Positions 46,412 to 56,001 of a stretch of DNA of 64,000 nt are shown one piece after another. This DNA comes from Pedobacter sp. MC2016-14. GTDB taxonomy: Bacteria > Bacteroidota > Bacteroidia > Sphingobacteriales > Sphingobacteriaceae. Position numbers and translations under genes: made by a program. Position 1 is the stretch's first letter, and the number at the start of each line of letters is the position of its first letter. Location of the stretch: NCBI RefSeq assembly GCF_020991475.1, contig NZ_JAJMPA010000001.1, positions 124,001 to 188,000 on the forward strand. Direction: 5' to 3'. Under the pieces are notes generated by a model. The model saw nothing but the letters and a program-made list of their open reading frames with translations, was not told where the DNA came from and made no database searches.

Positions 46412-47302
46412 TTAAAACTGAAAACCAATCACCCAAAGGTTCTCTACAAAATTGATTTTCTGGCTTGCTTTTTCTAGTTTATCGTTTCCTGTAGTATGTA
46501 CGTTTTTCAAGTTGGTAGCACCAATTTTGGTGGTGTTTTGGACATAAAAGCCTTTAGTAATGTAGAACTTGAGACCAGCTTTAGCAGAAAACCCATATCC
46601 GGAAACATTCCAGTGATTGTTCCTGCCCTGGTTAAAAAGACGTACATCAGAGCGGGGAACCAACATCCCCCCACCAAGACCTGTCTCCATAGTCAATGAA
46701 GTTTTTCTTGAAGGCGCTACCCAGATATCATCATGCCTTTCAAATTCTATATTGGCATAATTAAAACCATCTGTATGTTCGTAAGTAAGTACATCGGGCG
46801 TAAGGTTAATCATTTGCCCGTTATAAGTACCGGCATAAGCACCTGTTGAAACAGAAGGCTCTGAAATTTGCGCACCAATGGTACCGGTAATGGCTACAGT
46901 TTGCGGAATATCTACTACGTATTTCATGTGGTCCCAGCCAATGGAAACACTATAATTATCTGCAAAAAAATACCCAACGCGGATGTTGTATTGAGGAATA
47001 GAAATTAGCGTAGGATTTAGATAGTCCCAGCTTAATGGCGACTGCCTGTCCTGGGCCGTTACGCTTTTCAAAGTAAAGTCATAACCCGGACCTGTAAACT
47101 TAATGTCGCTTTTACCATACCAGGAATGGTTATAACCCCAGTGAAAATAGAAGTCACCTTTCCGGGAGAAGTTCCGTTTTACTTCATTTCCGAACAAGCT
47201 TTTCCCTATTTTAACCTGTCCTGCTGATGCGCCAGTATTGTCTTGTGCGCTTAACTTTTTGCCAAATGCCAGCAAAAAGAATACTAAGTAAACTTTCTTC
47301 AC
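46412..47302 (-). CDS. Probable outer-membrane beta-barrel protein
   Basis: From GTG 47302, 296 residues: a signal peptide (VKKVYLVFFLLAFGKKLSAQ region), then many amphipathic strands with aromatic girdles (FYFHWGYNHSWYGKSDI, YNIRVGYFFADNYSVSIGWD, GFSAKAGLKFYITKGFYVQN) and a C-terminal Phe (WVIGFQF). I do not recognise a named family. A TTG at 47320 is in frame, but a promoter -7 box at 47307-47314 lies between it and the GTG. It converges on the M1 peptidase gene with 7 nt between stops. Confidence 0.72.
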   Translation of the reverse strand: MKKVYLVFFLLAFGKKLSAQDNTGASAGQVKIGKSLFGNEVKRNFSRKGDFYFHWGYNHSWYGKSDIKFTGPGYDFTLKSVTAQDRQSPLSWDYLNPTLISIPQYNIRVGYFFADNYSVSIGWDHMKYVVDIPQTVAITGTIGAQISEPSVSTGAYAGTYNGQMINLTPDVLTYEHTDGFNYANIEFERHDDIWVAPSRKTSLTMETGLGGGMLVPRSDVRLFNQGRNNHWNVSGYGFSAKAGLKFYITKGFYVQNTTKIGATNLKNVHTTGNDKLEKASQKINFVENLWVIGFQF

Positions 47303-47306
47303 GCGG

Positions 47307-47314
47307 CAAAAATA
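47307..47314 (-). promoter_or_regulatory. -7 box of the outer-membrane protein gene
   Basis: TATTTTTG on the minus strand fits TAnnTTTG and ends 4 nt before the GTG start, so the message would be leaderless or nearly so. Confidence 0.45.
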
Positions 47315-47398
47315 ACACAATAAAAAACAAATATTTGTTACAACATCAATATTAATCGTTTAACCACAATTAAATGACATACGGTAAATACAGCGCAT

Positions 47399-47430
47399 AA
47401 AAAAGCCCGCTAAAATTAATCAGCGGGCTC
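47399..47430 (-). terminator. Terminator of sucAB
   Basis: AGCCCGCT (47404-47411) and AGCGGGCT (47422-47429), an 8-bp stem with a 10-nt loop and TTTTTT after it on the minus strand, 17 nt past the sucB stop. Confidence 0.9.
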
Positions 47431-47446
47431 CTGTATACTAAAAAGA

Positions 47447-48682
47447 TTAAACGCCTAACAGCAAACGTGCTGGGTCTTCCAACAGTTGTTTTACGCGAAC
47501 AAGGAAACCTACAGATTCCCTGCCGTCAATAATGCGGTGATCGTAAGACAATGCCAAATACATCATCGGACGAACCACAACTTCACCTTTCTCTGCAATA
47601 GGACGCTCAATAATGTTGTGCATTCCCAAAATGGCAGACTGTGGTGCATTGATAATTGGTGTAGACATCATAGAGCCAAATACACCACCATTGGTGATGG
47701 TAAAAGTTCCGCCGGTCATTTCATCGATAGTCAATTTACTATCACGGGCTTTAGTAGCCAGTTCAATTACTGTTTTTTCGATTTGAGCTAAAGAAAGACT
47801 TTCTGCATTACGAATGATCGGAACAACCAAACCTTTTGGTGCAGATACTGCGATAGAAACATCTACAAAATCATTGTATACCAATTCTTCGCCGTCAATA
47901 CGTGCATTTACCGCAGGGAAATCTTTAAGCGCTTCACATACCGCTTTGGTAAAGAAACTCATAAAGCCCAAGCCTACGCCATATTTTTCTTTAAACTGAT
48001 CTTTGTATTTACCGCGCAGATCCATGATTGGTTTCATGTTAACTTCATTAAAAGTAGTTAGCATGGCTGTTTCATTTTTAACAGCTACCAAACGTTTAGC
48101 TACAGTTTTACGCAAAGGCGTCATTTTCTGTCTGCGTTCGCTTCTTGCACCAGCTACAGGAGCAGGACTTTCCGCTTTAGCAGGAGCCGCAGCAGCAGGT
48201 TTTGGAGCAGCAGCCGATGCATTTAATGCATCTTCCTTGGTAATTCTCCCGTCAACGCCTGAACCTTTAACAGCTGCAGCATCTACGCCTTTTTCTGCAA
48301 GAATTTTTCCTGCCGAAGGTGAAGGCGTACCAGTTGCATAACTGTCTTTGCTTTCCGCTACCGGAGCAGATTGTTTATCCGCAACTGCCGCAGGTTTTTC
48401 TTCAGCTGCAGGAGCAGCAGCAGCTTCGGCTTTAGGTGCAGCTGCACCACCATCTTCTATTTTACAAACTACAGCACCAATGGCTAAAGTATCACCTTCA
48501 GCAGCAACTGTTTTCAAAGTTCCAGCTTGTTCAGCAGTCAGTTCAAATGTGGCTTTATCTGATTCCAGCTCAGCAATAACCTCATCCATTTCAACTGCCT
48601 CGCCATCATTTTTTACCCAACGGGATAATACAACTTCTGTAATTGATTCTCCTACTGGCGGAACTTTAATTTCTATACTCAT
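47447..48682 (-). CDS. sucB: Dihydrolipoyllysine-residue succinyltransferase (E2 of 2-oxoglutarate dehydrogenase)
   Basis: 411 residues: one lipoyl domain with Lys43 in [11 protein letters not shown], an Ala/Pro-rich linker (about 78-115), the peripheral-subunit-binding domain ([20 protein letters not shown]), another Ala-rich linker and the catalytic core with [16 protein letters not shown] (the His and Asp of the active site). It transfers the succinyl group to CoA in the TCA cycle. It follows sucA by 19 nt; E3 is supplied by lpdA at 41012. Confidence 0.96.
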   Translation of the reverse strand: MSIEIKVPPVGESITEVVLSRWVKNDGEAVEMDEVIAELESDKATFELTAEQAGTLKTVAAEGDTLAIGAVVCKIEDGGAAAPKAEAAAAPAAEEKPAAVADKQSAPVAESKDSYATGTPSPSAGKILAEKGVDAAAVKGSGVDGRITKEDALNASAAAPKPAAAAPAKAESPAPVAGARSERRQKMTPLRKTVAKRLVAVKNETAMLTTFNEVNMKPIMDLRGKYKDQFKEKYGVGLGFMSFFTKAVCEALKDFPAVNARIDGEELVYNDFVDVSIAVSAPKGLVVPIIRNAESLSLAQIEKTVIELATKARDSKLTIDEMTGGTFTITNGGVFGSMMSTPIINAPQSAILGMHNIIERPIAEKGEVVVRPMMYLALSYDHRIIDGRESVGFLVRVKQLLEDPARLLLGV

Positions 48683-48701
48683 AACTGATGTATTTTATTT
48701 T

Positions 48702-51503
48702 CTAATCTACGTTATACTCTTTTACTTTATTAACTGTTTTTTTAGCTATTTTCTGTTCGGTTTCAGTTACCCTTTCTTCAAAAGATTTAGCTAAAATATA
48801 GGCTTGCTGATCAGCATGTTGTTTTGCAAAACCAGAAGCAGTACTACTACTCTCTTTTCTGGAAATCACCTCAATATCTTTAAAGAAGGTTTTCCTTGTT
48901 TTACGCAACAAATATGGCCAGGCACCCATATTTTCCGGCTCTTCCTGTACCCAGATGGCCTCATCAGCCTTTTTATATTTTTTATAAACGGCTTCCATTT
49001 GTGCAAAAGGCGTAGGGTACAATTGCTCAACCCTTACAATTGCCACATGCTTAATCTGATCAGTCTGCTGTTTCTCCAACAGTTCATAATAGATTTTACC
49101 TGTACAAAACAATACCCTGGTTACATCTGCCGCCTTAACATTTGCATCGTCAATTACTTCCTGGAATTTACCAGATGTAAACTCAGCAATCGGAGAAATA
49201 CATTTAGGATGACGCAATAAACTCTTAGGGGTAAATACCACTAATGGTTTTCTAAAATCACGGCTAAACTGTCTGCGGATGGCATGGAAAAAGTTTGCAG
49301 GTGTACTGCAGTTGGTTACCTGCATATTGTTATCCGCACAAAGCTCCATAAAACGCTCTATTCTGGCCGATGAATGTTCAGGTCCCTGTCCCTCATAACC
49401 ATGAGGCAACAGCATCACCAAACCATTTTCCCTTTGCCATTTTGTCTCCGCACTGGCGATATACTGATCTACCACAATCTGTGCACCGTTAAAGAAATCA
49501 CCAAATTGTGCTTCCCAAATGGTTAAGGCGTTAGGATTGGCCATGGCATAACCATATTCAAAACCCAATACACCATATTCAGATAAGTGAGAATTGTAGA
49601 TATCAAACTGAGCCTGATTTTCTGCAACATTTGCCAATGGGATATATTCTTCTTCAGAATCTTCAAGTGTCAATACCGCATGACGATGAGAGAAAGTACC
49701 ACGTTCCACATCCTGACCACTTAAACGAACCCTTTTACCTTCAGCAAGTAAAGTTCCGTAAGCCAGCTGCTCGCCCATTGCCCAGTCAAACACAAATGTA
49801 GTATTGGCCATTTTACTGCGTTCTTCAAACAACTTCTCAATTTTCTTGAAGAATTTTTTATCTGCAGGCAAAGCACTGATTTTCTGAGCTACACTTAGCA
49901 AGGTTTCTTTATTTACAGAAGTATCAGGAGAAACTTCAAAATCCTTTGCCGTTGCAATCCTCATTTCAGACCATGCACCACCAAATTTAACATCCTGGTA
50001 GGTAGAAGTAATTTCTTTAGCCTCATTTAAACGTTCCTGTAAAATATTACGGAAAGCTTTCTCCATTTCTTTAGCCAGACTGGCTTCAAGTTTACCTTCA
50101 CCAATTAATTGCTGAATGTATAAATCTCTTGGATTGGCATGTTTCTCTATCGTTTTATACAATAAAGGCTGTGTAAATTTAGGCTCATCAGATTCGTTGT
50201 GTCCAAACCTTCTGTAGCATAAAATATCAATAAACACGTCATTTTTATAACGCTGACGGTATTCCATGGCCAGGTTAATGGCGTATACCAGCGCCTCTAC
50301 GTCATCACCGTTTACGTGAAAAACGGGCGATAAAGTAACTTTGGCAATATCAGTACAGTACGTACTGGTACGTGCATCTTTATAATTGGTGGTAAAGCCA
50401 ATCTGGTTGTTGATAACAAGGTGAATGGTACCACCAGTTTTGTAGCCATCCAATCCAGCCATTTGGATCACCTCATACACAATACCCTGTCCGGCAATAG
50501 AAGCATCCCCATGAATCAGGATTGGTGCAATGCGGGCATTATCCCCACCATATTTAAAATCAATTTTAGACCTGGTCATTCCTTCAACCACACCGTTCAC
50601 TGTTTCCAGGTGCGATGGATTAGGGCATAAGCTCAAGTGTACATTTTTACCTTCATTAGTCGTAATATCGGTAGAATACCCTAAATGGTATTTCACATCA
50701 CCCCCAAAAGGAGATTGAGCACTGTAACCTTTACCTTCAAACTCGGCAAAAATATCTTTATAGGTCTTTTGCATAATGTTGGCCAGCACGTTTAAACGTC
50801 CCCTATGTGCCATACCAATCACAAATTCTTCAATTCCAAGTGCAGAACCTTTTTCAATCACAGAGTCTAATGCCGGAATTAAAGCTTCAGCACCTTCCAA
50901 TGAAAAACGTTTCTGTCCAAGAAACTTAGTTCCAAGAAAATTTTCAAAACTTACAGCCTCATTTAACTTATTAAGAATTCTCTTTTTTTCATCAATAGAA
51001 AAGGAAGGTGTGTTATTTGCACTTTCCATTTTGCTTTCCAACCATTTCAGTACTTCAGGAGTACGTAGAAATTTATATTCCGCACCAATAGAACCGCAAT
51101 ACGTCTTCTCTAAAAAAGCAACAATATCCTTCAGCTTAGCCGCACCAATTCCCAGTTCAATACCAGAATTGAATACAGTCTCCAGATCTTCATTACCCAA
51201 ATTAAAATTGGAAAGCTCCAATGTTGGCTTGTGCTTACGTCTTTCCCTAACAGGATTGGTTTTGGTAAACAAGTGACCACGAGAACGGTAGCCATCAATA
51301 AGGTTCAGTACACTAACCTCTTTTAAAAATTGCTCAGGAGTCTCACCGGCAACCGAAGCCGATCCTTGCGTAGTTCCGAAATCAAAACCTTCAAAGAATT
51401 TCTGCCATCCAAATTCTACTGAACCAGGATCTTCTTTGTATGATTGATATAAAGAATCGATGTATCCGGCACTTTCGCCGCTGAGATAAGATAAATTATC
51501 CAT
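48702..51503 (-). CDS. sucA: 2-oxoglutarate dehydrogenase E1
   Basis: 933 residues. It has the E1o N-terminal helix (LSYLSGESAGYIDSLYQSYK), the thiamine-diphosphate domain (GMAHRGRLNVLANIM, then GDASIAGQGIVYEVIQMAGL), the pyrimidine-binding domain (GTFSHRHAVLTLEDSEEEYI) and the C-terminal domain (LLPHGYEGQGPEHSSARIER). It decarboxylates 2-oxoglutarate and loads the lipoyl group of SucB. First gene of sucAB, with a good promoter directly upstream. Confidence 0.97.
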   Translation of the reverse strand: MDNLSYLSGESAGYIDSLYQSYKEDPGSVEFGWQKFFEGFDFGTTQGSASVAGETPEQFLKEVSVLNLIDGYRSRGHLFTKTNPVRERRKHKPTLELSNFNLGNEDLETVFNSGIELGIGAAKLKDIVAFLEKTYCGSIGAEYKFLRTPEVLKWLESKMESANNTPSFSIDEKKRILNKLNEAVSFENFLGTKFLGQKRFSLEGAEALIPALDSVIEKGSALGIEEFVIGMAHRGRLNVLANIMQKTYKDIFAEFEGKGYSAQSPFGGDVKYHLGYSTDITTNEGKNVHLSLCPNPSHLETVNGVVEGMTRSKIDFKYGGDNARIAPILIHGDASIAGQGIVYEVIQMAGLDGYKTGGTIHLVINNQIGFTTNYKDARTSTYCTDIAKVTLSPVFHVNGDDVEALVYAINLAMEYRQRYKNDVFIDILCYRRFGHNESDEPKFTQPLLYKTIEKHANPRDLYIQQLIGEGKLEASLAKEMEKAFRNILQERLNEAKEITSTYQDVKFGGAWSEMRIATAKDFEVSPDTSVNKETLLSVAQKISALPADKKFFKKIEKLFEERSKMANTTFVFDWAMGEQLAYGTLLAEGKRVRLSGQDVERGTFSHRHAVLTLEDSEEEYIPLANVAENQAQFDIYNSHLSEYGVLGFEYGYAMANPNALTIWEAQFGDFFNGAQIVVDQYIASAETKWQRENGLVMLLPHGYEGQGPEHSSARIERFMELCADNNMQVTNCSTPANFFHAIRRQFSRDFRKPLVVFTPKSLLRHPKCISPIAEFTSGKFQEVIDDANVKAADVTRVLFCTGKIYYELLEKQQTDQIKHVAIVRVEQLYPTPFAQMEAVYKKYKKADEAIWVQEEPENMGAWPYLLRKTRKTFFKDIEVISRKESSSTASGFAKQHADQQAYILAKSFEERVTETEQKIAKKTVNKVKEYNVD

Positions 51504-51528
51504 TATTTGTGAATTGCTATAAGTATGG

Positions 51529-51562
51529 CAAAATTAGGATTTTACCTTATAAAACAGGCAAA
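51529..51562 (-). promoter_or_regulatory. Promoter of sucAB
   Basis: On the minus strand TTTG (51562-51559), 22 nt, then TAATTTTG (51536-51529) matches the Bacteroidota consensus; the -7 box ends 25 nt before the sucA ATG. Confidence 0.65.
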
Positions 51563-51567
51563 CTTCT

Positions 51568-52446
51568 TTATATTTCTTCCAGAAAATCCACCATATCGCA
51601 CACATTTTTCAATGGTGTCATCTTGTCATTTACAAGAATATCAAATTCCGATATTAAACTTCCAGCTACCAGCAATGGCACATCCAGATTATCCATCACC
51701 TTTCTGATAATTTTATTGATGTCCTTTCCAAGGTTTAAAGAGGTCAGCACAATAAAAGCATAGTCGGGCTGATAAGATAAAATTACCTTTTGAAGATCTG
51801 TATAAGGAATTTCCTGCCCAAGATATAAGGTATCCTGACCGCATTTTTTTAGCAAGTAGCGCGCAAAAAGCAATCCGGTTTCGTGCATTTCTGCCTCAGG
51901 CAAAAACAACAGGAAACGTTTTGGGGAGGCTTTCTCCGGTTTCTCTACCTTATCTATTTCTACAATAATCCGGTCGCGGATTAAATTAGAAGCAAAATGT
52001 TCATGTGATGGATTTATAGTACCTGTTTGCCATAACATACCCACCTTTTTCATAAAGGGGTATAAAACCACGTCCATCGTAGTAGTTAGCCCCATTTCAT
52101 CAATGCAACCGGCAAGGATCTCCGAAAAAGCTATTTCATCGTAATTTAGTGTGGCAGTAGAGAGCTGCAAAATTTGAACTGCGTCATTACTTCTATCGGT
52201 TTTTAGCTGTAAAACCAGGTTTTTAATCTGCTCATGACTCAACTTTGCAATGCGGCTGATTTTATAACCATTCTCATTCAGCATCACAATATTGAGCAGC
52301 ATTTTTAAATCTTCTTCATCGTAATAACGGATATTGGTGGGGGTTCTTTTGGGCGGAACAATGTTATATCTAACTTCCCATGCCCGTATGGTATGCGCTT
52401 TAACACCAACAAGACCTTCTATATCACTAATTGAATACTTTTTCAC
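51568..52446 (-). CDS. carH: CarH/LitR-type B12-dependent light-responsive MerR regulator
   Basis: 292 residues from GTG 52446. An N-terminal MerR helix-turn-helix (KYSISDIEGLVGVKAHTIRA, then WEVRYNIVPPKRT) is joined to a helical cobalamin-cap domain with W-x9-EH (WQTGTINPSHEH), the signature of CarH photoreceptors that places Trp over adenosylcobalamin, and a Rossmann B12 domain with the His ligand in ExHxxG (EMHETG). In the dark the B12-bound tetramer represses; light breaks the Co-C bond and releases DNA. A truncated cryptochrome and, further on, a photolyase are coded next to it. A TTG at 52470 is in frame, but the promoter boxes overlap it. Confidence 0.9.
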   Translation of the reverse strand: MKKYSISDIEGLVGVKAHTIRAWEVRYNIVPPKRTPTNIRYYDEEDLKMLLNIVMLNENGYKISRIAKLSHEQIKNLVLQLKTDRSNDAVQILQLSTATLNYDEIAFSEILAGCIDEMGLTTTMDVVLYPFMKKVGMLWQTGTINPSHEHFASNLIRDRIIVEIDKVEKPEKASPKRFLLFLPEAEMHETGLLFARYLLKKCGQDTLYLGQEIPYTDLQKVILSYQPDYAFIVLTSLNLGKDINKIIRKVMDNLDVPLLVAGSLISEFDILVNDKMTPLKNVCDMVDFLEEI

Positions 52447-52456
52447 AGCAACAAAA

Positions 52457-52498
52457 CAAACATTAAACAATATTGTTTAAAAACAATTTTTTGTCTAA
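52457..52498 (-). promoter_or_regulatory. carH promoter with palindromic operator in the spacer
   Basis: On the minus strand TTG (52486-52484), 19 nt, then AATGTTTG (52464-52457; one mismatch to TAnnTTTG). The perfect 18-bp palindrome TTAAACAATATTGTTTAA (52463-52480) fills the spacer, the classic place for MerR-type regulators. A further half-site TTGTCTAA lies at 52491-52498. The arrangement suggests autoregulation. Confidence 0.55.
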
Positions 52499-52560
52499 CA
52501 TACAGTAATAAATCGGATATCCTTCTTACCTTTTCCTCTTTTGTCTTAAGAAACTGACCC

Positions 52561-53559
52561 TTAACTTCCCCAGTGTTCCAGCTCTGCTTTAAAATAAAGC
52601 TGGGCCTCTTCCTGCTTGGCAAGCGCACTAACATCAGCTTTGTTCAATTCGAGTTCACTGGCCAACTGTCCATGTTTTTTAAACATAAACCTGAAATAAT
52701 CCCGCCATAACAAACCAAGAATCAATTGGTTAAAATTTGGATTGGCACCGTGTTTAGCTTCAGCAGCCTTAACCTGCCAATATACTTTTCTGGGCGATAA
52801 ACAGCCCAGGGCAAGCCAGGGAGAAAGCCTGGAGGTAAATCCAGGTTGACTAATTGGCAATTTGCTTTTTTTAATATTTAAAGCCGCCCCCTCTTCCAGC
52901 AATGCATCCAGGTGTTTTATACCTTCTGCCTCACCGCCGGCGGCACGATCTTCAACAAACGGAAGAACTTCTGCCCCTAAATCTTCAGCGCGCGGTAATT
53001 CGCCCCATTCCGCATTTTCAACAAACTTTATTTCTTCCGGCACCGGAAAACATGCCTTTACAATAGCATCACGTTCTGTTTTTTTCTTAAACTGGGCAAA
53101 TACGTTAGGAATGTCTTTTATCGGAAATGGCAAGTCCTCCTTATTATAAAGGGTATGCCCTATAAAATGTTTCAGATTGATCTTTACTTTCCACAGCAGG
53201 TCTTCAGCATGAGCAGAAATCTCTGTTTCCTTTGCCGCAACTTCTCTATGGTGGTACACTTCCGTAATTTCAAATTCCTCTACCAAACGCACCAGATGTG
53301 CTTCTGGTTCACCATGTATTACCAATAAATCACCACCATACTGCCTAAAAGAATTGCGCAGGGCTTGTACACTTTCCAATAAAAAACTGGTCTTTAACGA
53401 GCCGGTAAGCCCCGCGCTTTCTTCAGCCCCGAAATACCGCGGATCGAAAAAATATACCGGCAAAATACAATCAGATTTAGCAATTGCCTCCACCAACATT
53501 TCATTATCATGTAAGCGCAGATCATTTCTAAACCAAACCAATATTTTTTTAAGCTTCAT
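52561..53559 (-). pseudogene. Cryptochrome DASH, C-terminally truncated
   Basis: 332 residues. The photolyase antenna-binding domain (KILVWFRNDLRLHDNEML) is intact and the FAD domain begins (SRLSPWLALGCLSPRKVYWQ, LLWRDYFRFMFKKHG), but the frame stops at LEHWGS. DASH proteins continue for about 100 residues with the W-x-x-G-TG-PF and N-RGRQN motifs that bind FAD and DNA; these are absent and no other frame downstream supplies them. So the 3' end was deleted, not frameshifted, next to the carH promoter. TTGTCTAA lies directly before the ATG. It probably cannot bind FAD stably. Confidence 0.8.
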
Positions 53560-53755
53560 TTGTCTAATATTTTATCTTCAGCGAGCGCCGGGTTAACAAC
53601 ATTCTTAAAATGCAAAGAGATTAACTTAACAAAAATATAGCATTTTTTTTCATCATACTAATACCTAAAGTAATATTTACATAAGCAAAACAAAAACCTA
53701 AGGAATAAAATGCAAATTCAAAGAACCAAAAGCAACAGACAATGTTATTCTCTTT

Positions 53756-54664
53756 ATGAAACGGCATATTTTAATTACAGGTGCAACCGGCATGGTTGGC
53801 AAAAGCCTCATCAAAGCTTTACAACAAGAAGGACACAAAATTTCCATTCTTAGTCGCAAACCTGCAACCATTAAAAACGTTACCGTATACCTTTGGGATA
53901 TAGCTAAACAGACCATAGACGAAAAATGCTTTGAGGGTGTAGATACCGTTGTACACCTTGCGGGAGAAAATGTAGCCGGCAAAAAATGGACAAAAGAACA
54001 CAAACAACAAATTATTGACAGCCGGGTTCAATCAGCCGCTTTATTATATAACACACTGAAGCGTATCAGTCATCAGGTAGCGCAGTTTATATCCGCTTCC
54101 GCAATTGGTTATTATGGAGACAGTGGTGACGAGATTTTAACGGAACAAAGCGACAAAGGCTTTGGCTTCCTGGCAGAATGCTGTGGGCTATGGGAACATG
54201 AAGCCGATCATTTTAAAACACTGGGACTTAAAGTTGTAAAAGTCCGGATTGGTTTTGTACTCGGTAAACATGAAGGCGCCTTGGTATCTCTTGAAAAACC
54301 GATCCGCTTCTTTGTTGGCGCTCCACTAGGCAGCGGCAAACAATGGATTCCATGGATCCACCTGGATGACCTGGTTCGGATTTTTGTATTTGCTATTGAA
54401 AACCCACTCATGATGGGGGCATACAATGCCTGTGCCCCTTACCCGGTTACGAATGCCACTTTAACCAAAACACTGGCAAAGCAACTCAACCGACCTGTCT
54501 GGCCTATAAATGTACCAGAAAAAGTATTGGAATTTATTCTTGGAGAGATGAGCAGTGTAGTTACAATGAGCACCAATACCTCGGCACAAAAAATTCTAGC
54601 GGCTGGCTTCTCTTTTAAATATACACGTTTAGAGGATGCGCTCAGCAACCTCTATCAAAAATAG
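53756..54664 (+). CDS. TIGR01777 family NAD(P)-dependent epimerase
   Basis: 302 residues. N-terminal nucleotide-binding motif ITGATGMVGKSL, then VHLAGENVAGKKWTKEHKQQ, the SDR active-site region SASAIGYYGDSGDE and IGFVLGKHEGAL, and a C-terminal DUF1731 domain. These define the TIGR01777 (YfcH-like) extended SDR family, whose substrate is unknown. It is often coded with photolyase and cryptochrome genes in Bacteroidota; here phrB follows after 30 nt. Divergent from the truncated cryptochrome. Confidence 0.93.
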   Translation: MKRHILITGATGMVGKSLIKALQQEGHKISILSRKPATIKNVTVYLWDIAKQTIDEKCFEGVDTVVHLAGENVAGKKWTKEHKQQIIDSRVQSAALLYNTLKRISHQVAQFISASAIGYYGDSGDEILTEQSDKGFGFLAECCGLWEHEADHFKTLGLKVVKVRIGFVLGKHEGALVSLEKPIRFFVGAPLGSGKQWIPWIHLDDLVRIFVFAIENPLMMGAYNACAPYPVTNATLTKTLAKQLNRPVWPINVPEKVLEFILGEMSSVVTMSTNTSAQKILAAGFSFKYTRLEDALSNLYQK

Positions 54665-54694
54665 CTTGCTATCTTTGCAGCAACTACAACCATA

Positions 54695-55999
54695 ATGAAG
54701 AAAGAACTAAGCATCTGCTGGCTGCGAAGAGATTTAAGGCTAGATGACAATGCAGCATTATATCATGCTTTAAAAAGTCCCTATCCTGTTTTGCTTCTGT
54801 TTATTTTTGACAAGAATATCCTTCAAAAGCTGGATGATAAATCAGATGCCCGGGTAACTTTTATTTATCAAACCTTGCAGGAGCTGGAAAAACAACTCCA
54901 AAAAAAAGGCTCTGCTATACTTATTAAATACGGTACGCCAGAGGAAGCATGGACAGAAGTCCTTGCTGCTCAAAACGTAAAAAGTGTTTTCACCAATCAT
55001 GATTATGAACCTTATGCAAAAGAAAGGGATGATGCTTTAGCTGAATTTCTAAGCTCTGAAGGTATATTATTTAAAACCTGCAAAGACCAGGTAATTTTTG
55101 AGAAAGACGAGGTGGTAAAGCCCGACGGCAAACCTTACACGGTATTTACGCCCTATTTTAGGACCTGGCAAAAAAAGCTGGATTCATTTTATAGCAAATC
55201 CTACCCGGTAGAAAAATACATTCAGAACCTATATCAAACCGCAGCTTATCCTTTCCCTACACTAGCAGATATGGGATTCGAACTTTCGGACAGGAAATTC
55301 CCTTCAAAACACTTTGAAACCAAGCTGGCTGCATATGAGGAAAGAAGGGATTTCCCTGCTGACGATGCCACTTCACGAATTGGATTACACCTTAGATTTG
55401 GCACTATAAGCATCAGAAAAGCAGTTCAGACTGCAATTGATCAACATGCGGAAAAATGGCTTTCTGAATTGGCCTGGAGAGACTTTTATATGATGATCCT
55501 TTGGCATTTTCCACACATTGCAGATCATTCATTTAAGCCAGCATATGACAATATCAAATGGAGGAATAACGAGCAAGAGTTTAAAGCCTGGTGCGAAGGA
55601 AAAACAGGGTATCCGATAGTTGACGCAGGGATGCACCAGCTTAATGAAACCGGATACATGCACAACAGGGTAAGAATGATAGTGGGCAGCTTTTTAACCA
55701 AACATCTTTTGATTGACTGGCGCTGGGGTGAAGCTTATTTTGCAGAGAAGTTACTGGATTATGAAATGGCCAGCAACATTGGCGGCTGGCAATGGGCATG
55801 CGGATGTGGCAATGACGCAGCGCCTTACTTCAGGGTCTTTAATCCTGAATTACAGGCAAAGAAATTTGATCCCAAGAATGAGTACATCTACCGCTGGGCA
55901 CCTGAATATAAAAATGAAAAGCATATCCAACCGATAGTTGAACATGCTTTTGCAAGGGACAGGATCTTAAAAGTTTTTAAAGAAGCGCTGAACCAATAA
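54695..55999 (+). CDS. phrB: Deoxyribodipyrimidine photolyase
   Basis: 434 residues, full length for a class I CPD photolyase. The N-terminal antenna domain (ICWLRRDLRLDDNAALYHAL) and the C-terminal FAD domain are complete: LAWRDFYMMILWHFPH, GKTGYPIVDAGMHQLNETGY, HNRVRMIVGSFLTKHLL, and the substrate pocket IGGWQWACGCGNDAAPYFR. It repairs UV-induced pyrimidine dimers with light. Cotranscribed with the TIGR01777 epimerase. It keeps the repair function that the truncated DASH gene has lost. Confidence 0.95.
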   Translation: MKKELSICWLRRDLRLDDNAALYHALKSPYPVLLLFIFDKNILQKLDDKSDARVTFIYQTLQELEKQLQKKGSAILIKYGTPEEAWTEVLAAQNVKSVFTNHDYEPYAKERDDALAEFLSSEGILFKTCKDQVIFEKDEVVKPDGKPYTVFTPYFRTWQKKLDSFYSKSYPVEKYIQNLYQTAAYPFPTLADMGFELSDRKFPSKHFETKLAAYEERRDFPADDATSRIGLHLRFGTISIRKAVQTAIDQHAEKWLSELAWRDFYMMILWHFPHIADHSFKPAYDNIKWRNNEQEFKAWCEGKTGYPIVDAGMHQLNETGYMHNRVRMIVGSFLTKHLLIDWRWGEAYFAEKLLDYEMASNIGGWQWACGCGNDAAPYFRVFNPELQAKKFDPKNEYIYRWAPEYKNEKHIQPIVEHAFARDRILKVFKEALNQ

Positions 56000-56001
56000 C
56001 C

